Below, piece after piece: positions 48,121-59,264 of a DNA stretch of 64,000 bases; position 1 is the stretch's first letter; each line of letters starts with the position of its first letter. Origin of the DNA: Collimonas fungivorans (lineage in GTDB: Bacteria; Pseudomonadota; Gammaproteobacteria; Burkholderiales; Burkholderiaceae_D). A program made the translations under genes and the position numbers. The notes under the pieces are model-generated. The model was not told the origin of the DNA and searched no databases. It saw only the letters and a list, made by a program, of their open reading frames with translations. The DNA lies in the NCBI RefSeq assembly GCF_001584145.1, contig NZ_CP013232.1:744001-808000 (forward strand). The letters run 5' to 3'.

Positions 48121-48861
48121 ATGGAAAATCCAGACCACGTACTGATCGTCGACGACGACCGCGGCATCCGTGAACTGCTTGCCGGCTATCTCGAAAAAAA
48201 CGGCATGCGCACCTCGCTGGCTGCCAACGGACGGCAGATGCGCGCCGTGCTGGAGCAGGGTGCGCCGGACCTGATCGTGCTCGACCTGATGCTGCCGGGC
48301 GAAGACGGCCTGGCGCTCTGCCGCGATCTGCGCGCCGGCAAATGGCGCACGGTGCCGGTACTGATGCTGACCGCCCGCGGCGAAGAAACCGACCGCATCA
48401 TCGGCCTGGAGATGGGAGCGGATGATTACCTGGCAAAACCGTTTGCGGTGCGCGAGCTGCTGGCGCGGATCCGTGCCGTGCTGCGCCGGGCGCGCATGCT
48501 GCCGGTTAACATGCAGGTTACCGAAGCGGCCCAGCTGCTGGCTTTCGGCGACTGGCGGCTCGACACCACGGCGCGCCACCTGCTGGATGCCGACGGCACC
48601 ATGGTCGCCCTGAGCGGAGCCGAATACCGCCTGCTGCGGGTGTTCCTCGACCATCCGCAGCGGGTGCTGACGCGCGACCAGCTGCTCAACCTGACGCAGG
48701 GCCGGCAGTCGGACCAGTTCGACCGTTCTATCGATCTGCTGGTCAGTCGGCTGCGCCAGAGGCTGCAGGACACGGCACGCGAGCCGCGCTACATCAAGAC
48801 CCTGCGCAGTGAAGGTTATGTGTTCTCGGCGGCGGTCACCCTTCTCGGTGGCCAGCAGTGA
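48121..48861 (+). CDS. OmpR-family response regulator
   Basis: A 246-residue regulator. Receiver domain with acidic DDD at 11-13, phospho-acceptor Asp55 in LIVLDLMLPGEDG, Thr in LMLTARG and Lys in YLAKPFAV. A winged-helix DNA-binding domain covers about 145-240 (LSGAEYRLLRVFLDH, DRSIDLLVSRLRQRL, TLRSEGYVF). The ATG at 48121 (MENPDHVLIVDDD) is preferred to an upstream in-frame Met at 48076. It overlaps the kinase gene by four bases (GTGA) and lies opposite the ccdA-like operon. Confidence 0.93.
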   Translation: MENPDHVLIVDDDRGIRELLAGYLEKNGMRTSLAANGRQMRAVLEQGAPDLIVLDLMLPGEDGLALCRDLRAGKWRTVPVLMLTARGEETDRIIGLEMGADDYLAKPFAVRELLARIRAVLRRARMLPVNMQVTEAAQLLAFGDWRLDTTARHLLDADGTMVALSGAEYRLLRVFLDHPQRVLTRDQLLNLTQGRQSDQFDRSIDLLVSRLRQRLQDTAREPRYIKTLRSEGYVFSAAVTLLGGQQ

Positions 48862-50174
48862 AGCTGCCGCTGCACTGGCCGCGCACGCTGTTCGCCCGGC
48901 TGGCCCTGATCCTGTGCGTGGGGCTGGCCCTGGCGCAAATGATGTCGTTCTGGCTCACCATGACCGAACGCAACCAGGCCGTCACCAACATGATGATGGG
49001 TAATATCGAGCGCGAGGTAGCCAGTTCGGTAGCCCTGCTCGATCATCTGCCGGCTGCCGAACGCCCGGCGTGGCTGCCGCGGCTGGCGCGGCGCAACTAT
49101 GTGTTCGAACTCGGCGCCGGCATTGCCGGCGTGCCGCCGGATGCCCGCCTGTCGGCCCTGGTGGCGGCATCGATCGCCGCCGGCATCGGCACCACCTATC
49201 CGCTGACCGTGAATGCCATCCCCGGCCCGCGTGAGCACTTCCAGGTGCACCTGCGGCTGAGCGACGGCATGCCGCTGACCATCGACGTCCGGCCGATAGC
49301 CGGCCTGCCGCTGTCGCCCTGGCTGCCGCTGGTGCTGGCATTGCAGCTGGCGGTGCTGGCCGTCTGCTGCTGGCTGGCGGTACGGCTGGCGACACGGCCG
49401 CTGTACCAGCTGGCGCAGGCCGCCGATGCATTGGGACCGGACCTGAAAGCTGCGCGACTGGCAGAAACCGGGCCCAGCGAGGTGGCGCGCGCCGCCAAGG
49501 CGTTCAATGCGATGCAGGACCGCATTGCCATCTACATGGCGGAACGGATCCAGATCCTGGCGGCGATTTCGCATGACCTGCAAACGCCGATCACCCGCAT
49601 GCGGCTGCGCGTCGATGTCATGGATGAAAACCCGCAACATGCCAAGCTGCAGCAGGACTTGCTGGAAATGGAAACCCTGGTGAAAGAAGGCGTGGCCTAT
49701 GCGCGCACCTTGCACGGCGCCGCTGAAACGCCGTGCCGCATCGATCCCGACGCCTTGTTCGACAGCCTGGTGTGCGACTACACCGATGCCGGCCAGGACG
49801 TTACCTTGCAGGGCAAGGTCGCCAATGCGCTGGTGACGCGGCCGCAGGCGCTGCGCCGCATCCTTGGCAACCTGGTCGACAATGCACTGAAATATGCCGG
49901 GGCGGCTGAGGTCATGGTGGCGATGCAGCAAGATGGCCAGGTGAGGATTGAGGTGCTGGACCGCGGACCCGGCATCCCGGCAGATGCGCTGGAAGCTGTG
50001 TTCGAGCCGTTCTACCGGCTCGAAGCGTCGCGCAACCGCCATACCGGCGGCACCGGGCTCGGCCTTGCCATCGCACGCCAGCTCACCCTTGCCATGGACG
50101 CCACGCTGTCTTTGCACAACCGTGCCGGCGGCGGGCTGGAAGCCCGGCTGACATTGAAGAACCTGGGTAGCTGA
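48858..50174 (+). CDS. Sensor histidine kinase, partner of the upstream regulator
   Basis: A 438-residue membrane kinase starting at GTG. First helix at about 12-30 (LALILCVGLALAQMMSFWL), periplasmic sensor about 31-152, second helix LVLALQLAVLAVCCWLAV, HAMP domain about 175-225, HisKA with His239 in AAISHDLQTPITRMR, and HATPase motifs NLVDNALKYA, DRGPGIP and GTGLGLAIARQL. EnvZ-like domain order. Co-translated with the regulator; signal unknown. Confidence 0.92.
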   Translation: MKLPLHWPRTLFARLALILCVGLALAQMMSFWLTMTERNQAVTNMMMGNIEREVASSVALLDHLPAAERPAWLPRLARRNYVFELGAGIAGVPPDARLSALVAASIAAGIGTTYPLTVNAIPGPREHFQVHLRLSDGMPLTIDVRPIAGLPLSPWLPLVLALQLAVLAVCCWLAVRLATRPLYQLAQAADALGPDLKAARLAETGPSEVARAAKAFNAMQDRIAIYMAERIQILAAISHDLQTPITRMRLRVDVMDENPQHAKLQQDLLEMETLVKEGVAYARTLHGAAETPCRIDPDALFDSLVCDYTDAGQDVTLQGKVANALVTRPQALRRILGNLVDNALKYAGAAEVMVAMQQDGQVRIEVLDRGPGIPADALEAVFEPFYRLEASRNRHTGGTGLGLAIARQLTLAMDATLSLHNRAGGGLEARLTLKNLGS

Positions 50175-50194
50175 ACCGCCACTTTTGTATGCGC

Positions 50195-50274
50195 GTGTAT
50201 CCGCTTACAGCCAGGGTACGCCTGCATACAAAAAGCGCGCCGGCGATACACACTTCAGATACAGACGATACGCA
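50195..50274. promoter_or_regulatory. TGTATC and triple GATAC elements upstream of ohr
   Basis: TGTATCCGCT at 50196-50205, then GATACA at 50247, GATACA at 50260 and GATACG at 50269, in direct order. The set resembles the elements at 47804-47870 before the two-component system. It lies 110-190 bases before the ohr start, after the kinase stop. Confidence 0.35.
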
Positions 50275-50384
50275 TACTTTGCAGCAGTCGCCCGGTTTTT
50301 CCAGGCGACGCGCACCGGCAGAGAGCATCCATGCAGCGACCGCGCCGGCTATCCGAATCAACCAGAATCTGCCAGGAACCCACC

Positions 50385-50804
50385 ATGACCCAACTCGAAA
50401 AAGTACTGTACACAGGTAAAACCCACACCTCCTCGGGAGGGCGGGACGGCGCTTCACGCAGCTCCGACGGCCGGCTCGACATCAAGCTTTCGTCGCCCGG
50501 CAGCGCCGGCGGCGGCACCAATCCGGAGCAGCTGTTCGCAGCCGGCTGGTCGGCCTGTTTCATCGGTGCGATGGGGATTGCTGCCGGAAAAATGAAAGTC
50601 GTCCTGCCGCCGGACCTGGCGGTTGATGCGGAAGTGGACCTGGGCGTCACCGGCGCCGCTTACTTCCTGCAGGCCCGCCTTAACGTCAGCCTGCCCGGAC
50701 TGGAACGCGAAGTCGCCCTAGCCCTGACGGACGCCGCACACCAGACCTGTCCGTATTCCAAGGCTACGCGGGGCAATATCGATGTCGTGATCAACCTGGT
50801 CTAG
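50385..50804 (+). CDS. ohr: Organic hydroperoxide resistance protein Ohr
   Basis: A 139-residue Ohr/OsmC peroxidase that reduces organic hydroperoxides with a reactive Cys. Both catalytic Cys are present: Cys58 in GWSACFIGAM and Cys122 in HQTCPYSKATRGNIDV, the Ohr-type (not OsmC-type) signature. AGGAA precedes the ATG at 50385. No OhrR repressor gene is adjacent, which is unusual; instead the gene follows a two-component system with shared upstream repeats. Confidence 0.95.
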   Translation: MTQLEKVLYTGKTHTSSGGRDGASRSSDGRLDIKLSSPGSAGGGTNPEQLFAAGWSACFIGAMGIAAGKMKVVLPPDLAVDAEVDLGVTGAAYFLQARLNVSLPGLEREVALALTDAAHQTCPYSKATRGNIDVVINLV

Positions 50805-50860
50805 GACACCGAAATTGCCGAACAATCTGGCGCAGGCAGCTTAGTCATTCAATCGCTGAA

Positions 50861-51001
50861 TCAAAGCGGATCGGGATCAGGAAACGGTTCCTCGACCGGT
50901 ATGGGTACGTTGCCAGGTATCGGGTCCTCGACCGGCGGAGGAGTGTCGGGGACGGGCTTGCCAGGAGGTGCTTCTTCAGGCGGTTCTTGTGGAGTATGCA
51001 T
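50861..51001 (-). CDS. 46-residue proline-rich small protein
   Basis: A short frame starting MHTPQEPPEEAPPGKPVP and ending VEEPFPDPDPL. About 40% of residues are Pro, the rest mostly Glu, Asp and Val in a loose PVEDPIPG / PVEEPFPD repeat. The site GGAAGG lies about six bases before the ATG, supporting translation. There is no signal peptide; it is acidic and certainly disordered. Small Pro-rich proteins of this look occur next to genes in other Burkholderiales (recollection, not checked). Function unknown. Confidence 0.6.
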   Translation of the reverse strand: MHTPQEPPEEAPPGKPVPDTPPPVEDPIPGNVPIPVEEPFPDPDPL

Positions 51002-51241
51002 GGGTTTTCCTTCCGCGATCTGGCCTGGAAAATGAAATTGCGGCTGATTGTATGGTTTTGATGGGTCGACTCATGTCTTTGACAACGGCGCTGGCAAAAG
51101 CATTCCCGCTATTTTGCCAGCGTCCCGTCATAATAAAGTTGCATGTGCTTTGCCATCAACGCTGTACGTCAACGCGCATATCGCATATCGTCGGCCGCAA
51201 CGTTGCACGTTGCGCAATAGATTTCCCTGTTGTTGCCCGGC
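51002..51241. other. Intergenic region behind the porin gene
   Basis: 240 bases without a supported gene. A hairpin gcaacg / cgttgc near 51200 lacks a T run; it may be a weak end for the porin transcript. gcatatcgcatatcg near 51177 is a short tandem. Nothing else was recognised. Confidence 0.3.
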
Positions 51242-52291
51242 TCAGAATTTATGGCGTAGGCCGAATATGAGGGCACGCGGGTCGGCGCCCGCATTGGCTG
51301 CGGCGACTTCATTGCCGTTCGCCGATCCGACGCCAAAGCTCGCTCCGGCATCGTTGCTGACGCGCGAGTAGCCGGTGTACAAGGTAGTCCGTTTCGACAG
51401 GTCGTAGTCGTACACCACGCCGTAGCTGCGTGAGTTGGCATTCGCCGTGCTCTTGTTTTTCAGGCTGCCGTAGCTGAAATTCAGGCGGCCGCCGCCAAGC
51501 GGGACATCCATTGCCAGCGACCAGAAATCGTAATCCGGAATGGCGGCGCTGCTGGCATCGTTGCGCACCGTTTCAGCCACCAGGTAAGGTTTCAAGAAGA
51601 CGAAGTCATAAGACACGGCCGCAGCCAGGTATTTGGTGATGTTGTCCGGTGCGGAAGGTGTTTTTTTCTTGGAGGCGTAGCTCACCGCCGCGGACAGCGG
51701 ACCGTTATCGTAATTGGCCTGGATGTTGAACAGGTTGCCGTACGATTTGCTGTCGGTCGCCACCGTGGTGTTTTCTCCCAAGGCGTAGAACAGCGTCAGC
51801 GTCACGCCGGCAAACACCGGCGAAACATACTTGATCGAATTGTCGAGACGCACATCTTCGATGGCCGGCACGTAGGCTGCCGAGGCATCGCCGAAGCCGA
51901 CTGCGTGCGTGCTGAATTTGACATGCATCGAATGCAGCGGTTCGTATTGGCGCCCCAGCGTGACGGCGCCGGCATTCGATCCCAGGCCGACGAAAGCCTG
52001 GCGGCCGAACAGCAGGCCGGTCTGGGCGAACGAACCGTTGTCGACATTGAAGCCGTTTTCCAGTGTGAACAGCGCCCGCAATCCGCCTCCCAGGTCTTCC
52101 GTCCCGGTGAAACCTATCCGGCTCTGGCTGAGGCTGCCGCTTTGCACACGGTTCAGGCTGTCCTTGCCGTTATTGGCAAACTCGATGCCGCTGTCGATGA
52201 TGCCGTAGATGGTGACGTTGGTGCTTTGCGCGTGCGCTGCGCCGGTAATTGCGGTTAATCCAAAAAATGCGGCAAGAAGTGTTTTTTTCAT
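51242..52291 (-). CDS. Gram-negative porin (Burkholderiales OmpC-like)
   Basis: A 349-residue trimeric 16-strand general porin of the outer membrane. Signal peptide MKKTLLAAFFGLTAITGAAHA, then the usual start QSTNVTIYGIIDSGIEFANN, SRIGFTGTEDLGGGLRALF, FGRQAFVGLGSNAGAVTLGR, and the C-terminal AGADPRALIFGLRHKF ending in Phe, as outer-membrane proteins do. It lies 155 bases downstream of the pcaK-like gene in the same direction and may import aromatic acids for the pob cluster. Confidence 0.93.
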   Translation of the reverse strand: MKKTLLAAFFGLTAITGAAHAQSTNVTIYGIIDSGIEFANNGKDSLNRVQSGSLSQSRIGFTGTEDLGGGLRALFTLENGFNVDNGSFAQTGLLFGRQAFVGLGSNAGAVTLGRQYEPLHSMHVKFSTHAVGFGDASAAYVPAIEDVRLDNSIKYVSPVFAGVTLTLFYALGENTTVATDSKSYGNLFNIQANYDNGPLSAAVSYASKKKTPSAPDNITKYLAAAVSYDFVFLKPYLVAETVRNDASSAAIPDYDFWSLAMDVPLGGGRLNFSYGSLKNKSTANANSRSYGVVYDYDLSKRTTLYTGYSRVSNDAGASFGVGSANGNEVAAANAGADPRALIFGLRHKF

Positions 52292-52446
52292 GATTTTGTC
52301 TCCGGATTTTTTATGGTCAGGTGTTGCTGCAAGAATCAAAAGGCGATACGCGGCCTGGGCGAAGCGTGAGCTTCGCCGCCAGGTATGCGTGGTGGTAAGG
52401 GAAACCGGCTTATCTCATCGCAGCCGAGGAGCGCGGTTCCGTAAAA

Positions 52447-53790
52447 TCAGCTGCTCATGCTTAGCTGCCCGTGCGATCTCAAATGAAGGTGCTTGAACAG
52501 CAGCGCCGCGGCGGCGACGAAAGCCGGCAGCGCCAGCATGCTGAAGATGGCGCTCAGGCCCCAGCCGAACTGCAGCAGCTGGCCGCCGATTGCTGCGCCC
52601 AGGATGCCGCCGAGGCGGCCGATGCCGAGCATCCAGGCGACGCCGGTGGCGCGGCCCTGGGTCGGATAGAAACCGGCGGCCAGCGCCGGCATCGACGACT
52701 GCGCGCCGTTCATGCACAGTCCGGCGACGAACATCAGCACGCCGAGCAGCACCGCGTCGCCGGTGCCGTGGCCGATGGCGTAGACAAAAATCCCGGTCAG
52801 CACGTAGGTGATCGCAATCGCCTTGTGCGCGCTCATGCGGTCCATCAGCCAGCCGACCGCCAGGGTGCCTATCACTCCACCCAAGGGAAACAGCGCCGTG
52901 ATGTTGCTGGCCTGGGAGATGGAAAACCCGGCGTTCTTGATCAGCGTCGGCATCCAGCTGGTCAGCAGATAGAAAATCAGCAAGCCCATGAAATAAGTCA
53001 GCCACAGCATCAGCGTGCCGAACCGGTAGCGTGCCGAGAAAATCACCGCCAGCGCGGTTTTCCCGGCCAGGGCGACCAGTTCAGGCACGGTAAATTGCGC
53101 TTCCGAGGTAATCGATCCGGGCGCAATGCGGTTCAGCACATCGGCGATTTTTTTATCCGGCCAGCGCCGCACCACCATGAAACGCGGCGATTCCGGCAGC
53201 TGCAGCAGCAACATCGCCAACAGCAGCGGCAGGCAGCCGCCGACGATGAACATGCTGTGCCAGCCGTAACGCGGGATCATCCAGGCGGCTACAAAACCGC
53301 CCAGCGCCGAGCCCAGGGTGAAACCGCAGAACATGGTGTTGACGATCATCGAGCGTTTGCGCTGCGGCGCATATTCCGACATCAGCGTCACTGCATTCGG
53401 CATCGCCGCACCCAGTCCCAGGCCGGTCAGGAAACGCAGTACCGTGAGTATCTGGATCGAGCCGGCGAACGCAGACATCAGCGTCCAGAAGCCGAACAGC
53501 AGGACCGATGCCAGCAGCACTTTCTTGCGGCCGATGCGATCGGCCAGCGGCCCCGCCAGCAGCGCGCCGACCGCCAGTCCCACCAGCGCGGCGCTCAGCA
53601 CCGGCACCAGCGCCGCTTTTTCTACATGCCATTCCTGGCTCAAGGCGGGCGCCAGGAAGCCGATGATGGCGGTGTCGAAACCGTCAATCGCGATGATCAG
53701 GAAACATAGTCCGAGGATCAGCCATTGGTAGAGGGAAAATGGTTTGTCGTCGATGAACTGCTGGACATCGATGGTCTGCCTGGCCGTCAT
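52447..53790 (-). CDS. pcaK: MFS aromatic acid:H+ symporter, PcaK-like
   Basis: A 447-residue AAHS-family transporter with 12 membrane helices. It starts MTARQTIDVQQFIDDKPFSL, then DGFDTAIIGFLAPALSQEW, where the DGxD element of helix 1 is typical of PcaK/BenK. Motif A is GPLADRIGRKKVLLASVLLF. GGGAG precedes the start at 53790. The nearby pobA and pobR indicate 4-hydroxybenzoate as substrate (inference). Confidence 0.88.
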   Translation of the reverse strand: MTARQTIDVQQFIDDKPFSLYQWLILGLCFLIIAIDGFDTAIIGFLAPALSQEWHVEKAALVPVLSAALVGLAVGALLAGPLADRIGRKKVLLASVLLFGFWTLMSAFAGSIQILTVLRFLTGLGLGAAMPNAVTLMSEYAPQRKRSMIVNTMFCGFTLGSALGGFVAAWMIPRYGWHSMFIVGGCLPLLLAMLLLQLPESPRFMVVRRWPDKKIADVLNRIAPGSITSEAQFTVPELVALAGKTALAVIFSARYRFGTLMLWLTYFMGLLIFYLLTSWMPTLIKNAGFSISQASNITALFPLGGVIGTLAVGWLMDRMSAHKAIAITYVLTGIFVYAIGHGTGDAVLLGVLMFVAGLCMNGAQSSMPALAAGFYPTQGRATGVAWMLGIGRLGGILGAAIGGQLLQFGWGLSAIFSMLALPAFVAAAALLFKHLHLRSHGQLSMSS

Positions 53791-54124
53791 GTTGCGCTCC
53801 CGGTGCGCGGCTGGAGCACCGCGGCGCTGCGAACGGCATGGATGGTAGGGGCGGCAAACGATTGCCGCAGGCTGGTGCGCATAGCTTTGTCTCCTGAATT
53901 TTATGTTTTTATCTTTTGTCGCCAAAGCGCAAGCAGCCGCCCTGCCGTGTTGCTTGTTGCCGCTTATTGTTAATATTGTGCAAGTCTGTGCTTGTTTCCG
54001 GTTTGCTGAATACTAGGGTTTGTCCTATTCCACATCAAGACAGTGATGTCGCGTAGTAAACGCATATCGCACGTATTGTGCGATATGCGCCCAAATTAGC
54101 TATTGTTTGCAACGCATCTGCTGT
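53791..54124. promoter_or_regulatory. pcaK upstream region
   Basis: 334 bases between the pobA stop and the pcaK start, both read leftward. The right part holds a perfect palindrome (own entry); the middle is AT-rich and should carry the pcaK promoter. No gene was recognised. Confidence 0.4.
54061..54089 (-). terminator. Perfect palindrome after pobA: terminator or operator
   Basis: cgcatatcgcac and gtgcgatatgcg pair over 12 bases around a gtatt loop, starting 36 bases after the pobA stop. On the pobA strand it is followed by tttact, a weak U tail. Its perfect symmetry would also suit a dimeric regulator acting on pcaK. Confidence 0.5.
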
Positions 54125-56365
<2,241 letters not shown>

Positions 56366-56447
56366 AGTAGCGTTGTGGGCTTGGTCTGCCGCATTGACAG
56401 GGCAGCAAGCATTGCCGTCGCATCGTCAAACCAACAAGGAGATAAAC

Positions 56448-57638
56448 ATGGCCAATACAAGAGAAGTCGTCATCGTCGGCGCTGCCCGTACCGCTATCGG
56501 CGCATATGGCGGCGCGTTGAAGGACCTGGCGCCGGGCGAGCTGGGCGCTGTGGCGGTGAAAGAAGCCTTTGCGCGCGCCGGCGTCGATCCGCTGCAGGCC
56601 GGCCAGATCGTATTCGGCAACGTCATCCACACCGAGGCGCGCGACATGTATGTATCGCGCGTGGTGGGCCTGAATGCCGGCATGGGCAAGGAATCCACTG
56701 CGCTGACCTTGAACCGGCTATGCGGCTCGGGTCTGCAAGCGATCATCACGGCGGCCAACGCCATCCAGCTGGACGAGGCCGATGTCGCGGTCGGCGGCGG
56801 CGTCGAAAGCATGAGCCGCTCGCTGTATGGGACACAAGCCGCGCGCTGGGGCGCACGCATGGGCGACATCAAGATGGTCGACATGATGATCGGCGCCCTG
56901 TCCGATCCGTTCGGCGGCGGCCATATGGGGATCACTGCTGAAAACGTGGCGGAGAAATACAGCATTTCGCGTGAAGAGCAGGATGCCTTCGCGCTGGAAA
57001 GCCAGAAACGGGCTACTGCGGCTATCGCCGCCGGCTATTTCAAGTCGCAGATCGTGCCGGTCGAAATCAAGACGCGCAAAGGCGCTGTGTTATTCGATAC
57101 CGATGAATATCCGAAGGCCGATGCCACCCTGGAGTCGCTGGCCAAGCTGAAGCCGGCGTTCAAGAAAGAAGGCGGCACGGTCACCGCCGGCAATGCTTCC
57201 GGCATCAACGACGGCGCCGCGGCTTGCGTCCTGATGGAAGCAGGGGCTGCAGTCCGCGCCGGACGCACGCCGCTGGCGCGCCTGGTTTCCTATGGGGTGG
57301 CGGGGGTCGATCCGACCATCATGGGCACCGGTCCGATCCCGGCCGTCCAGCTGGCCTTGAAGCGCGCCGGCCTGAGCTTGCAGGACATGGCGGTGATTGA
57401 ATCGAACGAAGCGTTCGCTGCGCAGTCGCTGGGCGTATGCAAAGGGCTGGGCCTGGATCCCAAGCTGACCAACGTCAATGGCGGTGCTATCGCGCTGGGT
57501 CATCCTTTGGGTGCAAGCGGGACGATCATTGCGGTCAAGTGCCTGTATGAACTGATTCGTACTAACAAGCGCTATGGCTTGATCACCATGTGCATTGGCG
57601 GCGGTCAAGGCATTGCGCTGATCATCGAGCGTATCTGA
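56448..57638 (+). CDS. bktB: Beta-ketothiolase BktB-like acetyl-CoA acyltransferase
   Basis: A 396-residue thiolase. Nucleophile Cys92 in [14 protein letters not shown], then [22 protein letters not shown], the His motif [14 protein letters not shown] and the second Cys in [10 protein letters not shown]. The [12 protein letters not shown] and [20 protein letters not shown] blocks closely resemble Ralstonia BktB, which accepts C4-C6 3-ketoacyl-CoAs for polyhydroxyalkanoate or degradation. AAGGAG lies seven bases before the ATG. Placed after pobR, perhaps for aromatic catabolism end products; PhaA is the alternative name. Confidence 0.9.
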   Translation: MANTREVVIVGAARTAIGAYGGALKDLAPGELGAVAVKEAFARAGVDPLQAGQIVFGNVIHTEARDMYVSRVVGLNAGMGKESTALTLNRLCGSGLQAIITAANAIQLDEADVAVGGGVESMSRSLYGTQAARWGARMGDIKMVDMMIGALSDPFGGGHMGITAENVAEKYSISREEQDAFALESQKRATAAIAAGYFKSQIVPVEIKTRKGAVLFDTDEYPKADATLESLAKLKPAFKKEGGTVTAGNASGINDGAAACVLMEAGAAVRAGRTPLARLVSYGVAGVDPTIMGTGPIPAVQLALKRAGLSLQDMAVIESNEAFAAQSLGVCKGLGLDPKLTNVNGGAIALGHPLGASGTIIAVKCLYELIRTNKRYGLITMCIGGGQGIALIIERI

Positions 57639-57684
57639 AGCAATTCTTTTTGCGGAAGAACAATAGCTGCGGGGCTGCGGACAA

Positions 57685-58338
57685 TCATCCTTTCCAGGTG
57701 CGCTGCAGTCCCGTATCGGCATGGATCCAGCCGCCGTTTTTCCCGGGCCGGTAATAGAAGCCGACGCCGCCCTGGCGGAAGCTGCGTATCAGGCCGCCCA
57801 GCACGTCCGCATCCAGTTGCGTGAGGCGGATGTCGGCTGCGCGGCCTTCCAGGTGCAGTGACTTGCGCGCCGCCGGCACGCCGGTTTCGATCAGGTGCTT
57901 GTTGGTGGCTGCGGTGCGGAATCCCGACAGGATTTCCAGCGGCTGGCTGATGCCATAGCGGGCGATAAAAGCCTGGGTGCCCCACAAGGTTTCGAGCAGC
58001 TTGGGATCTATCGGCGCTACCTGCTTGCCCTGGACATCGCGCAGCAGGTGGCACAGCTGCTGATAGGCCGATTCCTGGATTTCACCGTCTTTCCAGTACA
58101 GCAGCTTGGCGCGTTCGCCGCTGGCGGGGCGCGTCACTTCCAGCACCCGCGGCTTGAGCCAGAACTCCATGTCTACCAGTTGCGCGTCGAAGATGTCCGG
58201 CGGCGGATCCATCGGCGGCGCGTCGGCCGGAGCCTCTTTTGCGAAAGCCGCCGGTGCGGTCAATGGCAGCTGGCTGGCAAAAAGTCCGGAGGCGGTCAGG
58301 AACAAGCTCTTCTGCAGGAATTTTCGGCGCGATGACAT
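57685..58338 (-). CDS. DUF882/YcbK-like murein peptidase family protein
   Basis: A 217-residue exported protein with a twin-arginine signal (SSRRKFLQKSLFLTASGLFA). The DUF882 (peptidase M15-related) domain shows EILSGFRTAATNKHL, SLHLEGRAADIRL and GGWIHADTG, with the zinc ligands His/Asp (HLEGRAAD) and His (WIHAD). The E. coli relative MepK cuts 3-3 crosslinks in peptidoglycan; this activity is inferred. Convergent with bktB. The C-terminal end is 46 bases away from the bktB stop. Confidence 0.85.
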   Translation of the reverse strand: MSSRRKFLQKSLFLTASGLFASQLPLTAPAAFAKEAPADAPPMDPPPDIFDAQLVDMEFWLKPRVLEVTRPASGERAKLLYWKDGEIQESAYQQLCHLLRDVQGKQVAPIDPKLLETLWGTQAFIARYGISQPLEILSGFRTAATNKHLIETGVPAARKSLHLEGRAADIRLTQLDADVLGGLIRSFRQGGVGFYYRPGKNGGWIHADTGLQRTWKG

Positions 58339-58434
58339 GGCGGTCCAAATGTGATGGGATGGGCAATTTTATCGCACCATCCCCGCTTTGAGTAGCCGCC
58401 AGGTTCCGCCGGGCTGCGATCTGCCGGGTTGGGC

Positions 58435-59139
58435 TCAGCCGCGCTGCGGAATCGTCAAGCCTTTTGCCACCGCCGGCCGCGCCACGAATGCCTGGAGCGC
58501 CCGCGTGACATGCGGGAAATCCGCAATGCCCACCAGGTCGCCCGCTTCGTAGAAGCCGATCAGGTTGCGCACCCAGGGGAAGGTGGCGATGTCAGCGATG
58601 GTGTAAGCATCGCCCATGATCCAGCTGCGCTCGGCCAGGCGCTGGTTGAGCACCGCCAGCAGGCGCTTCGATTCCGCCACATAGCGGTCGCGCGGACGCT
58701 TGTCTTCGTAATCCTTGCCGGCGAATTTATTGAAAAAGCCGAGCTGACCGAACATCGGTCCGATGCCGCCCATCTGGAACATTAGCCACTGGATGGTTTC
58801 ATAGCGGCCGGCCGGGTCCTTCGGCATGAACTGGCCGCTCTTGTCGGCGAGGTAAATCAGGATCGCGCCGGATTCGAACAGCGGCAGCGGCTTGCCATCC
58901 GGGCCGTCCGGATCGAGGATGGCCGGGATCTTGTTGTTCGGATTGAGCGACAGGAACTCAGGCGAGGTCTGGTCGTTGCTGTCGAAGCTGACCAGATGCG
59001 GCTCGTAAGGCAGGCCGGTTTCTTCCAGCATGATCGAGACCTTGACGCCATTGGGCGTCGGCAGGGAGTACAGCTGGATCCGCTCGGGATGCTGGGCGGG
59101 CCATTTTTTGGTGATGGGGAAGGAAGAAAGGTCGGTCAT
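58435..59139 (-). CDS. Glutathione S-transferase family protein (YfcG/Ure2p-like)
   Basis: A 234-residue GST. The thioredoxin-like domain begins IQLYSLPTPNGVKVSIMLEE with the Thr-Pro-Asn-Gly active-site loop of Nu-class (YghU/YfcG) enzymes and the glutathione-binding NNKIPAILDP and ESGAILIYLAD. The all-helical domain has SWIMGDAYTIADIATFPWV. AGGAG precedes the ATG at 59139. Such enzymes have disulfide-bond reductase activity toward oxidised glutathione adducts. Confidence 0.92.
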   Translation of the reverse strand: MTDLSSFPITKKWPAQHPERIQLYSLPTPNGVKVSIMLEETGLPYEPHLVSFDSNDQTSPEFLSLNPNNKIPAILDPDGPDGKPLPLFESGAILIYLADKSGQFMPKDPAGRYETIQWLMFQMGGIGPMFGQLGFFNKFAGKDYEDKRPRDRYVAESKRLLAVLNQRLAERSWIMGDAYTIADIATFPWVRNLIGFYEAGDLVGIADFPHVTRALQAFVARPAVAKGLTIPQRG

Positions 59140-59264
59140 GAAAGCTCCTGGTTTTGATCTGTTTGGAAATGTGCCGGCGCCGGGCGCGGAAAACAGCCAG
59201 TCTAATGCAAGCCGGGTAAAGCCGCTCTCAAGGCGGCCGGTGTTTGCCGGGAGCATGCACACTG

